Shown: piece after piece, positions 15,949 through 22,014 of the stretch
How the letters are laid out: every line of letters begins with the position of its first letter
Numbering within the stretch: the stretch's first letter is position 1
The notes under the pieces: generated by a model
Databases searched by the model: none
What the model saw: only the letters and a program-made list of their open reading frames with translations
Told to the model about the DNA's origin: nothing
Program-made: the position numbers and the translations under genes
Virus record (IMG/VR): IMGVR_UViG_3300009684_000093
Location: 1 to 33,991 of that record
DNA length: 33,991 bases
Strand: one strand, 5' to 3'
Source of the DNA: a virus

Positions 15949-16245
15949 TTAATCATGCAAATCCCCTGTCGCTTTTCGTGCAGCAATGGTATTTCCCTTG
16001 AGGATGCGACGGATGGCGCTGACGGACACCCCCATCTCCGCGGCGATGGTGGCCTTGCTGACCCCCCGGCGGTGCGCCGACAGGACGGACGCGGCCTGTT
16101 GCAATGTCACCTTGCGCTTCGTCCCCACAAGGCGGCTGACCGTGGAGGGATGCACGCCCCACTTGAGGGCAATGAGCTTGGGCTGCATCCCGGCAGCCTG
16201 ATCGGCGGCAATGCCGGCGCGGACGGATTCTGCGGTATGCCTCAT
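15949..16245 (-). CDS. DNA-binding protein with two helix-turn-helix units
   Basis: 98 residues with two HTH-like segments: about 23-40 (LIALKWGVHPSTVSRLVG) and 61-83 (GVSKATIAAEMGVSVSAIRRILK). Each has the small-residue turn and the Ser-(Thr/Ala)-(Val/Ile)-xx-(Leu/Ile) recognition helix pattern of resolvase or transposase-type HTHs. It overlaps the preceding gene by four bases (ATGA) and sits mid-operon, so it may regulate the early genes. The target is unknown. Confidence 0.6.
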   Translation of the reverse strand: MRHTAESVRAGIAADQAAGMQPKLIALKWGVHPSTVSRLVGTKRKVTLQQAASVLSAHRRGVSKATIAAEMGVSVSAIRRILKGNTIAARKATGDLHD

Positions 16246-16427
16246 TCTGCGGCCTCCCTTCGGATCTTGATGTCTGCCGATACCTTGAATACCAGCCGCG
16301 CAATGTGCGGGTGCTTGTCGTTGATGACGATGGCGGCAATGTCGCGCCCGGTCGCATCGCTAAACACCACCTGTGTGGATGGCCTCACCGTGATCGCCAG
16401 CAGCTTCTGATGGGCGATGTCAACCAT
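16242..16427 (-). CDS. Small protein, possibly CsrA-like RNA-binding protein
   Basis: 61 residues. The C-terminal half reads ARLVFKVSADIKIRREAA, which keeps the spacing of CsrA (VRIGVNAPKEVAVHREEI): the Arg of ARL and the Arg of the RRE lie 13 residues apart, with the alternating hydrophobics and final Arg-Glu that in CsrA touch RNA. The N-terminal half is strand-like but has a longer loop (SDATGRD) than CsrA. If real, it would bind GGA motifs in mRNA leaders. It overlaps both neighbours. Chance similarity in a short beta protein cannot be excluded. Confidence 0.4.
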   Translation of the reverse strand: MVDIAHQKLLAITVRPSTQVVFSDATGRDIAAIVINDKHPHIARLVFKVSADIKIRREAAE

Positions 16428-16824
16428 CGGCCACCTCCATCGCCTTGAGGCTGTCGGCCACAAACGACACCACGCGACCGAGGTATTCCGTGCGAACGCC
16501 ATCGGCGGTGTCGCCTTGCTCCCACATCGCCACGCTCGAGATGCGCGTGGCAATCACGGCATCCCGGCGCTTGCTCTCTCCGATGTCCACAAGCAGCGCA
16601 TGGACAAGCCAATACCGCACCGGGAAATAGTCCTCTTGAGTGCTGGTGAGATTGTCCAGCGGAGCGCACCCGATGGCAGCAATGGCGGGAACGCCATCCT
16701 TGTTGGTCGCTGGCATGGCAAGGGTGGCCGCGATGGCATCCTCATCAACGTAGTTCGGCAGTCCGTCCAAACGCCATTGCACTTCCAAGATGGTGGGCGT
16801 AGCCCAACGGTTTTCGGTAGTCAT
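16420..16824 (-). CDS. Hypothetical early protein
   Basis: 134 residues, mixed helix and strand, without a motif I recognise (TILEVQWRLDGLPNYVDE at the start; a hydrophobic but not membrane-type RYWLVHALLVDIG in the middle). It overlaps the gene before by four bases (ATGA) and the one after by eight, a sign of a co-translated operon gene. Confidence 0.6.
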   Translation of the reverse strand: MTTENRWATPTILEVQWRLDGLPNYVDEDAIAATLAMPATNKDGVPAIAAIGCAPLDNLTSTQEDYFPVRYWLVHALLVDIGESKRRDAVIATRISSVAMWEQGDTADGVRTEYLGRVVSFVADSLKAMEVADG

Positions 16825-17150
16825 GCGATCACCCCCGGCCCGTTGCCTTCAAGGATGCGCCGCATCTTGCTCGAGACCGTGGCGGCATTCACAAGCTGCT
16901 GCATGGGGAAGTCGGACGGGATGCCGACCTCCTCGGACAGCGCCACGCCGTCAAGCGACATGGCAATCAGGCTCCAATCCAACAGGCGCGGATTGGTAGG
17001 CGTGCGCTGCCAGCGCGCCAGGATCGTGACCTCCACGGTCTTGGAGGCAACGTACTCCCCCGCAGAATCGCCGGCGGAAAACAGGTCAGCGGACATGGTC
17101 ACGGCCTGAATGCGGGTAAAGATCCCGCGGCTATCTTCGTTGCTCACCAT
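16821..17150 (-). CDS. Hypothetical early protein
   Basis: 109 residues from the ATG at 17150. A strand-rich centre (VEVTILARWQRTPTNPRLLDWSLIAMSLDGVAL) precedes a helical end (MQQLVNAATVSSKMRRILEG). It overlaps the preceding gene by seven bases. The final segment could be a small DNA-binding helix pair, but I recognise no family. A longer frame upstream lies inside the preceding gene and was rejected. Confidence 0.55.
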   Translation of the reverse strand: MVSNEDSRGIFTRIQAVTMSADLFSAGDSAGEYVASKTVEVTILARWQRTPTNPRLLDWSLIAMSLDGVALSEEVGIPSDFPMQQLVNAATVSSKMRRILEGNGPGVIA

Positions 17151-17461
17151 CGGTATTCCTCGGGCATGGGGAAGAGGGTTGTGGGGTTGGGCCGCGACAG
17201 GACGCACACCTGTGCATGGCGACCACTCGAGGCTACGCGGGTAGCCCCGGTCCAAGTGATCAGACCCTTGGTACGCAGCTCGCTACATCGCTTCCACGCA
17301 CCGATTGGGAGTCCTGCGACTGCCGCCGCCTCCTCATCGGTCAGGCCGTTCGGGCTAGCGCGGTACGCCTCAAGCAGCTTGGCCTGCATCCCCTTGGCGG
17401 GGACCACCATGCTGTCAGCGGCGGCGTGCGAAGTCCACGGGTCGGTTCGTCGTGCGCTCAC
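17144..17461 (-). CDS. Winged-helix DNA-binding protein
   Basis: 105 residues from a GTG start. It begins ARRTDPWTSHAAADS, the opening of a widespread phage and prophage family, followed by a winged helix: LLEAYRASPNGLTDEEAAAVAGL, then AWKRCSELRTKGLITWTGATRVASSGRHAQVCVL, where the last part is the wing. It probably controls early transcription or takes part in replication. The stop of the upstream gene overlaps the GTG. Confidence 0.65.
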   Translation of the reverse strand: MSARRTDPWTSHAAADSMVVPAKGMQAKLLEAYRASPNGLTDEEAAAVAGLPIGAWKRCSELRTKGLITWTGATRVASSGRHAQVCVLSRPNPTTLFPMPEEYRW

Positions 17462-17709
17462 AGGATCACCTCCGTCTTGGCATGGACCGTTAAGAACATC
17501 CGGTCGGCGGTGTCGCGGCGGTCAAGCGCATCCTGCCACGCGGCCTCGTTGTCGGGGTCAATGTGATGGAAGTCGGCGTGGGTACGGAGGACTTCCTGGC
17601 TAACGGCATCGGACAATTCCCGAGCGCAGGCGAGCAGCACATCCCCGTAGATCCGGCCAAGGGTGAGGTGGTTGTTCAGGGCATCTTCAACGGTGATCTT
17701 GATCTTCAT
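17458..17709 (-). CDS. Small early protein, first gene of the leftward operon
   Basis: 83 residues starting MKIKITVEDALNNHLTLGRIYGD; the ATG at 17709 has GAGGAG 6 bases upstream. It is mainly helical with clusters of His and Asp (THADFHHIDPDNEAAW). Being first after the promoter and leader hairpin, it should be the most strongly expressed early gene. The function is unknown. Confidence 0.65.
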   Translation of the reverse strand: MKIKITVEDALNNHLTLGRIYGDVLLACARELSDAVSQEVLRTHADFHHIDPDNEAAWQDALDRRDTADRMFLTVHAKTEVIL

Positions 17710-17729
17710 TGCAATCTCCTCGTGATTTC

Positions 17730-17756
17730 GCGGTTTCCGCAACGTGCGTCCACCGC
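17730..17756 (-). ncRNA. 5'-leader hairpin element, copy 1 (leftward operon leader)
   Basis: On the minus strand an outer 5-bp stem (17756-17752 with 17734-17730) encloses the core CGCACGTTGCG at 17748-17738, with GGA and GAA facing each other as an internal loop. It begins about 2-3 bases after the predicted transcript start (about 17758) and ends 8 bases before the Shine-Dalgarno. Confidence 0.6.
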
Positions 17757-17764
17757 TTGGTGGT

Positions 17765-17793
17765 GTTATACGCATCGGTATCGGCAGGCGCAA
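17765..17793 (-). promoter_or_regulatory. Promoter of the leftward early operon
   Basis: On the minus strand TTGCGC (17793-17788), 17 bases, then TATAAC (17770-17765). The -10 is 5 of 6 to consensus, the -35 only 3 of 6, which is compatible with an activated promoter. An A-rich tract (minus strand, 17834-17820) lies further upstream. The shared leader hairpin directly downstream supports the call. Confidence 0.5.
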
Positions 17794-17831
17794 GCCCCCG
17801 GCTGTAAGAAATCCGACCACTTTTTTCTTTT

Positions 17832-17860
17832 TTGCGGCGAGGCAATCAGACCCCTATAGC
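17832..17860 (+). promoter_or_regulatory. Weak divergent promoter for the phosphoesterase gene
   Basis: TTGCGG (17832-17837), 17 bases, then TATAGC (17855-17860). Both boxes are partial. The predicted start (about 17867) would leave only a few bases before the ATG at 17871. It lies back-to-back with the leftward early promoter. Confidence 0.35.
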
Positions 17861-17870
17861 GTGGTGAGGC

Positions 17871-18803
17871 ATGGCGAAACGACCAGCCGCGCCCCCGTTT
17901 CAAGTCACGCACCACGGGAAGAACATCCACATCGTGGACTGCACCGGGACTTCGTTCCGCGAGTGGGAGCAATGGATTCTGCTTCGCTCGGATGTACACG
18001 GCGACAACATCAAGTGCAATCGGTTGCTCGAGGAGAAGCACCTTCGCCAAGCAAAGGAGCGCAACGCCATCATCTGCGACCTTGGCGACTGCTTGGACTT
18101 AATGCAAGGGGCTAGCGACCGCCGGCAATGCAAGGCGCAGCTCCGCAGTTCGCACGCAGCCGCGGCGTACTTCGACAGCGTGATTGAAGAAGCAGCGGAA
18201 CGCTACGCACCCTACGCGCAGAACTGGGCTTTCTTGGGTGCCGGCAATCATGAGACCGCGTGGCTCAAGCACCACGAAGTATGCCCAACGGCAAATCTTG
18301 TCCGCGCCATCAAGTCGATCAATCCGAAATCGCAGATGGGCGCAGGCGGCTACGGCGGATGGATGAAGGTGCGCGTAAAGATCAACAACACGAACCTTAC
18401 TTGGACCATGCGCTATCACCACGGCAGCGGCGGCGGCGCGCCCATGTCGATGGGCGTACTTGACAGCCGGCGAATGCTCTCGTGGCTTGAGGGCGTGGAC
18501 TGCATCGCCGTTGGACACAACCACCATTCCAACATCGTGGGCATTGCCCGCGAGTACCTCGAGACCCGCAACGGCGTCTACGAGGTGCGGCATCGCCATT
18601 GCGACTTCGTGCGGTGCGGGACGTACAAGCAGGACTGGGGGGACGGCTCGGGCGGATGGATTGTGGAGAAAGGCCCAGGCCCAACGCCGCTTCGCGCCAA
18701 GTGGGTGCGCCTGTTCATCCGGTGGGACACGCAGGATGACAAGGACGGCGGCAAGGCACGCGGTCATCCTCGTATGGCCTGGGACGTAATGGACGCGCAA
18801 TAG
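17871..18803 (+). CDS. Calcineurin-like metallophosphoesterase
   Basis: 310 residues carrying the five metal-binding motifs in order: SDVHGDN (40-46), DLGDCLD (70-76), GNHE (125-128), YHHG (182-185) and VGHNHH (214-219). This is the signature of two-metal phosphodiesterases or nucleases such as SbcD/Mre11 and many phage enzymes. No second domain is visible. The phage encodes an annealase but no recognisable exonuclease, so a nuclease role in recombination is attractive but unproven. It is first in the rightward early block, followed 10 bases later by the HExxH gene. Confidence 0.8.
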   Translation: MAKRPAAPPFQVTHHGKNIHIVDCTGTSFREWEQWILLRSDVHGDNIKCNRLLEEKHLRQAKERNAIICDLGDCLDLMQGASDRRQCKAQLRSSHAAAAYFDSVIEEAAERYAPYAQNWAFLGAGNHETAWLKHHEVCPTANLVRAIKSINPKSQMGAGGYGGWMKVRVKINNTNLTWTMRYHHGSGGGAPMSMGVLDSRRMLSWLEGVDCIAVGHNHHSNIVGIAREYLETRNGVYEVRHRHCDFVRCGTYKQDWGDGSGGWIVEKGPGPTPLRAKWVRLFIRWDTQDDKDGGKARGHPRMAWDVMDAQ

Positions 18804-18813
18804 GAGGCATCCC

Positions 18814-19095
18814 ATGCGAGTTCGACTTGGTGGCAAATACTGGACGCTGCGCTTCGCGTCGAACATGAGGGACTTCGGGGACATGATCGACCCCGGCAAG
18901 GCCGCGGGCCGCCTCATTCGCGTGGCAACCTGGCCGTGTGAGAAGGACAGGATGGACACCACCATCCACGAGGCCATCCACGCGATCCGCCCGGAGCTAG
19001 ACGAGGAGGCCGTGGCATCGACCGCGACCGATATCGCGCATCTGTTGTGGAGGCTTGGGTATCGCCGAATCGTTGACGGCAAGCCCGTTGAGTAG
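18814..19095 (+). CDS. Small HExxH metallopeptidase-like protein
   Basis: 93 residues with the zinc-binding motif HEAIH at 52-56, followed by a Leu-Asp-Glu-Glu stretch (62-65) that could supply the third ligand, then HLLWRLGYRRI. Similar small phage proteins with this motif are common, but their substrate is unknown. AGGAGG overlaps the previous stop and precedes the ATG. Too small for a complete classical peptidase; it may be a minimal ImmA/IrrE- or SprT-like fold. Confidence 0.6.
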   Translation: MRVRLGGKYWTLRFASNMRDFGDMIDPGKAAGRLIRVATWPCEKDRMDTTIHEAIHAIRPELDEEAVASTATDIAHLLWRLGYRRIVDGKPVE

Positions 19096-19098
19096 GGG

Positions 19099-19480
19099 TA
19101 TACTTGAGCTGCGGTGATGTGGGTGTAGTAGGCCGAAGGCCAAGGCGCGATTCCCACTTGTGCCAGCGCACAAGGCCGAGAGGTACGACCGCTGGCGTAT
19201 ACAGCAATGGGGTAATGAAACCTACCGCCAGGGCAGGGCGCGATGCTGAAAGCACGCGCTGCTGTCCGCTGGATCGAACGCGGTACAGATGTTCAAATAT
19301 GTCGCACTTTCGTACACGTTATGTGGATGTGTCGATTCCGCGTACACGTGGCTTTCCGGGGCCGGAAAAGAACACGGCGCGGATCTTGCGATCAACGCGC
19401 CGTGCTTCCGGGGGCTAAATTGTCGGGCATAGGCTGCACGCGCAGACTATCGCAAAAACCATCGCCCGACGAGCGCAGGA
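19099..19480 (+). other. Hairpin-rich non-coding region upstream of the HNH gene
   Basis: The stretch 19096-19614 (519 bases) has no convincing gene. It holds a -10-like TATACT at 19099 (the best -35 TTGACG is 20 bases away, too far) and a series of strong hairpins: GTGGG/CCCAC (19119-19123 with 19153-19157) around a GGCC-GAA-GGCC hairpin (19131-19141); a perfect 7-bp stem at 19157-19174; a 9-bp bulged stem at 19238-19259 closed by loop GAA; a perfect 7-bp stem at 19353-19368; a perfect 9-bp stem (19373-19381 with 19396-19404) with an inner GATC/GATC pair; and GTCGGGC/GCCCGAC (19422-19428 with 19464-19470). A second TATACT lies at 19486. This could be one or more structured RNAs. Confidence 0.45.
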
Positions 19481-19614
19481 TAGTGTATACTCCGATCCAA
19501 CGCAACCCATCGTGGGTAGCGAGAGCGGGTGGAATCGCTCTACAACCAAACAACCGTGGGCGGGCTAGGTTGCTTCCACCCGCTCCCAGCTCGCCCCGGC
19601 CTTTGGAATTCTCA

Positions 19615-20178
19615 ATGGTGCGAACCAAACTTACGCCCAAAACGCGATTTGAGGTGTTCAAGCGCGATCACTTCAAGTGCTTTTATTGCGGTCGGACACC
19701 GCCGGCTGTGGTGCTGCACGTTGATCACGTTATTGCTGTTGCCAATGGTGGGACGAACGCCCAGGAAAACCTTGTTTCGGCTTGCATCGAATGCAATATC
19801 GGGAAGGGCGCTAGACCGCTGACGGCAGTTCCTGACGCTTTGAGCAGTCACATTGTTCGGATGCAAGAAGCGCGGGAGCAGCTTCAGGCCTACAGCGAAT
19901 TGATGCGCGAAATGCAGCAGCAAACAGACGATGCTGCGTGGGAAGTGTTGCACACGCTGGGACTAGAAGAATTGGAACGCGAAGGGACGATTCGCCAGGA
20001 TTGGCACAACGGCACTAAAGTGCTACTTCGCCATACAAGCAAAGAGCAATTGATGGAGTTTGCTGTTTGGGTCAACTCAAATTTGTGGCGTAAACGCGAC
20101 CGATCAAAGTTCTTGTGTTTCGCCAAGATGGCTTGGAATCACATCAAGGGGATTACGCCGCTTTTGGAACCGCGATAG
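19615..20178 (+). CDS. HNH endonuclease
   Basis: 187 residues. The N-terminal 65 residues are a McrA-type HNH unit: FKRDHFKCFYCGR (C22, C25), VLHVDHVIAVANGG (H35, D37, H38), NAQENLVSACIECN (N52, C57, C60). The remaining 120 residues are helical and unlike a known domain. The gene stands alone between two non-coding hairpin-rich stretches, has more A and T than its surroundings and no clear ribosome site, all typical of mobile free-standing HNH genes. It could instead aid terminase at packaging, but terminase lies 3.3 kb away. Confidence 0.8.
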   Translation: MVRTKLTPKTRFEVFKRDHFKCFYCGRTPPAVVLHVDHVIAVANGGTNAQENLVSACIECNIGKGARPLTAVPDALSSHIVRMQEAREQLQAYSELMREMQQQTDDAAWEVLHTLGLEELEREGTIRQDWHNGTKVLLRHTSKEQLMEFAVWVNSNLWRKRDRSKFLCFAKMAWNHIKGITPLLEPR

Positions 20179-20188
20179 GTTCCAAATG

Positions 20189-20222
20189 GAAACGGCGTGG
20201 GCCGAAACCCACGCCGTTTCTT
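20189..20222 (+). terminator. Terminator after the HNH gene
   Basis: A perfect 13-bp stem (20189-20201 with 20208-20220), a six-base loop CCGAAA and only a short T-rich end (TTTCTT across the stem foot), ten bases after the HNH stop codon. Confidence 0.75.
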
Positions 20223-20273
20223 GCGCTTGCAATCTTGCCCGAGGGTGGTAGACTGCCGGCTGCTGAAATCCTG

Positions 20274-20612
20274 CGCGCTCGCATTCTAGCGCGAATGGCC
20301 TGCGGGTCAAGAATGCCGCAACACGTTCCCGGCGCGGTAGGGGAGCATGGAAGTAGTCGCGGGTGTCTGACCCTACCCCGCGCCACCGAAAGGTGCGCTC
20401 CCCCACGAAGGTAGCGGCTGGCAATCCTCCAGCGAAATGGTGAAATTCGTGGCTTCGACCGATGCGCGGCTCCGTGCGGGCTGGTTGAATGTGGCCCCCT
20501 TTGTGGGGTCATGCTTCCCTCGCGCTCACCATGCGAACTGATACAGCCCGAACGGCCCCTGCGATCAGCCGCCGCGGAGCGGAGCAACTGCGGAGCGCAG
20601 CAGAGCGGCGGC
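20274..20612 (+). other. Hairpin-rich non-coding region before the early promoter
   Basis: The 20223-20684 stretch holds no convincing gene. It contains a perfect 6-bp stem at 20274-20293; a long stem 20331-20342 with 20371-20384 (two-base bulge); and an alternative, mutually exclusive stem GGGGAGC/GCTCCCC (20340-20346 with 20397-20403) that would enclose a 6-bp stem (20358-20363 with 20377-20382) and a CACC-GAAA-GGTG tetraloop hairpin (20384-20395). Further on, an 8-bp stem (20568-20575 with 20605-20612) encloses CTGCG-GAG-CGCAG (20588-20600). The two competing folds would suit a regulatory RNA; a replication origin is also possible. Confidence 0.45.
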
Positions 20613-20684
20613 GCGAAAGGCCGGATCGGATTCACTTCCTTGTAGATACATCCGCTCGTTCTCTTCCGAACGTCCTTCCCCACG

Positions 20685-20714
20685 TTGACAATTGAGAGTG
20701 CCTGTCCGTATACT
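20685..20714 (+). promoter_or_regulatory. Consensus promoter giving a probably leaderless mRNA
   Basis: TTGACA (20685-20690, perfect), 18 bases, TATACT (20709-20714, 5 of 6). The expected start is about 20721 and the ATG of the next gene is at 20722, with no Shine-Dalgarno, so the transcript would have essentially no leader. Confidence 0.75.
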
Positions 20715-20721
20715 CCCGCGT

Positions 20722-21174
20722 ATGCAAACGATCACGTGGATGGACAATCGGAATCTGATGGGGGAACTGTGGCCGAAGTGGACGCTTGAGCCTGAATTGT
20801 CGCGGCTCTTGAACGAGCGGTGGGGGTCGCTTCACCAGGACAAGCTGCGCGATTGCATTCGCCAGCACCGCCTTGAGCGCGATACAAAGCCGGACATCGC
20901 TTCGATCCACAAGGCATACTGCGCGATTGTGCCGCAGGCCGATGTCCTTGCGCGAGGGGAAGTCGTGCAGACTCGCCGCGATGCCAGCGCCGTGCAAGGC
21001 CCGTCCCCGGCGGACTACGCGGATTGGGATGCGTGGGCGAAGGAGGTGCTAAAGACCGCAACCGCTGCGGAGATTGATGCGGCGAAAGAGCGCTTGGGCA
21101 TCAGCCCGGACACGCACCGCGTACTGGCGGTCGCGCTGGACTATTGCCGCAAGAACCCCGCACCACGGAGGTAG
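20722..21174 (+). CDS. Hypothetical early protein
   Basis: 150 residues, helical, with a Trp-rich start (TITWMDNRNLMGELWPKWTLEPE) and a segment HQDKLRDCIRQHRLERDTKPDIASIHKAYC that could be a small nucleic-acid-binding helix bundle. It is driven by the best sigma-70 promoter in the window and has no ribosome site, so it is probably read from a leaderless transcript. The role is unknown; the position suggests early expression. Confidence 0.65.
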   Translation: MQTITWMDNRNLMGELWPKWTLEPELSRLLNERWGSLHQDKLRDCIRQHRLERDTKPDIASIHKAYCAIVPQADVLARGEVVQTRRDASAVQGPSPADYADWDAWAKEVLKTATAAEIDAAKERLGISPDTHRVLAVALDYCRKNPAPRR

Positions 21175-21178
21175 ACTC

Positions 21179-21484
21179 ATGCACATGGGCAAGCGCCGGC
21201 GCGTCGCCGCCATCCTCCTGTCGGGCTTCGATGACTGCCTCCTCGGGGTGTCCTACCCCCGCAGCGGGGAGCGCGGCATCCCGGTCGCCGTCTACTCGGC
21301 GGACATGATTGCAGCTCGCCTGCGGGACAACGACGGGATGAGCCACCGCGATGCGAAGGCGTTCGTGGCCGATCAGATTGAGCAGGAGTGGCTTGGGGCC
21401 GGCACGCCCCGGATCGTGTGGGCGGCCACGGCCAACGACTTCGGGGTGGCCGAAGATCCACCAGCACCCCCGCAGACGGCCTAG
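21179..21484 (+). CDS. Small conserved phage protein
   Basis: 101 residues from the ATG at 21179, chosen because GGAGGT stands 6 bases upstream. The pattern DDCLLGVSYPR, then VAVYSADMIAARLRDNDGMSHRDAKAFVADQIEQEWLG, then TPRIVWA is one I know from small phage proteins of unknown function present in many early regions. It lies 4 bases after the previous gene, so it probably shares its promoter. Confidence 0.65.
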   Translation: MHMGKRRRVAAILLSGFDDCLLGVSYPRSGERGIPVAVYSADMIAARLRDNDGMSHRDAKAFVADQIEQEWLGAGTPRIVWAATANDFGVAEDPPAPPQTA

Positions 21485-21522
21485 GTTGCCCCAGGACGCG
21501 CCCGCGCCGTTCGAATGGCTCT

Positions 21523-21541
21523 AGGGGCATCCCTTGCCCCT
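21523..21541 (+). terminator. Stem-loop after the small early gene
   Basis: A perfect 7-bp stem (AGGGGCA with TGCCCCT) and a 5-base loop, 39 bases after the stop. No T-run follows, so termination is uncertain. Confidence 0.4.
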
Positions 21542-21569
21542 GCCCCGTAGAAGCCATCCTACGGCCTCA

Positions 21570-21588
21570 AATAATTCTTGGAATTATT
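21570..21588 (+). promoter_or_regulatory. AT-rich palindrome, candidate operator
   Basis: A perfect 8-bp inverted repeat, AATAATTC and GAATTATT, around TTG. It is an AT island in GC-rich DNA, 13 bases before the -35 of the promoter at 21601, which fits a dimeric activator or repressor site. Confidence 0.55.
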
Positions 21589-21600
21589 GATGTTACCCCC

Positions 21601-21628
21601 TGGACAAATGTATATGGAGGGGTATCAT
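21601..21628 (+). promoter_or_regulatory. Promoter of the gene at 21698
   Basis: TGGACA (5 of 6), 16 bases, TATCAT (5 of 6). The predicted start is near 21635, exactly at the first base of the third copy of the leader hairpin. Confidence 0.55.
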
Positions 21629-21634
21629 CCTTGT

Positions 21635-21665
21635 GCCGTATGGATGCACGTTGCGGAAGTACGGC
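21635..21665 (+). ncRNA. 5'-leader hairpin element, copy 3
   Basis: An outer perfect 6-bp stem GCCGTA/TACGGC (21635-21640 with 21660-21665) encloses GCACGTTGCG (21646-21655), preceded by T instead of C, which keeps the inner stem as a U-G pair. It shares the core and position at the transcript start with the two leftward copies. Confidence 0.6.
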
Positions 21666-21697
21666 AATGCCACCAAGTGGCAGAGAGGAACGTGTCC

Positions 21698-21946
21698 ATG
21701 AGAAAGGCACACGCAGTCATCGTCGCGCAGCCCGAAGCTGCAACCGTTGTTTCAAACGCCATCGCTACCTTGCATTGCATGGCGGAGTACGGGAAAACGA
21801 TGGTCTCGGAGCAGTTTGAACTGGCCGCACGGCTGGCAGACCTTCGCAAGACCGAAACCGTTCTCCAGGCTCTGCTTGCAGAAATCAGCAAGAGGCGCGT
21901 GGAACTCGAAACACGGCAGCGCAGCATGGCAAACCCGCGATGGTGA
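21698..21946 (+). CDS. Small coiled-coil early protein
   Basis: 82 residues from the ATG at 21698 (GAGAGGAA upstream). The first third is hydrophobic and helical (AVIVAQPEAATVVSNAIATL), the rest a likely coiled coil (AARLADLRKTETVLQALLAEISKRRVELETRQ). It is the only gene between the promoter with the leader hairpin and a strong terminator, so it is a single-gene transcription unit. The function is unknown. Confidence 0.6.
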   Translation: MRKAHAVIVAQPEAATVVSNAIATLHCMAEYGKTMVSEQFELAARLADLRKTETVLQALLAEISKRRVELETRQRSMANPRW

Positions 21947-21950
21947 ACAG

Positions 21951-21983
21951 GGCCGGCCCCCTTTGGGGGTCGGCCTTCCTGTT
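21951..21983 (+). terminator. Rho-independent terminator
   Basis: An 11-bp stem (21951-21961 with 21965-21975, one G-T pair) with a three-base loop, followed by TTCCTGTTT, four bases after the stop codon of the small coiled-coil gene. Confidence 0.8.
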
Positions 21984-22014
21984 TCCAAGACCCTCGTTTC
22001 AATTTTCATCACCC

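Noticed and set aside
19099-19104. Promoter with TTGACG -35 at 19073
   Set aside because: The spacer would be 20 bases; only the TATACT box is supported.
19096-20420. Group I intron carrying the HNH gene
   Set aside because: A P4/P5-like fold (19422-19470) and scattered AGACTA/TAGTC strings occur, but I could not build a consistent P3-P7-P8 core, and neither flanking gene is visibly interrupted.
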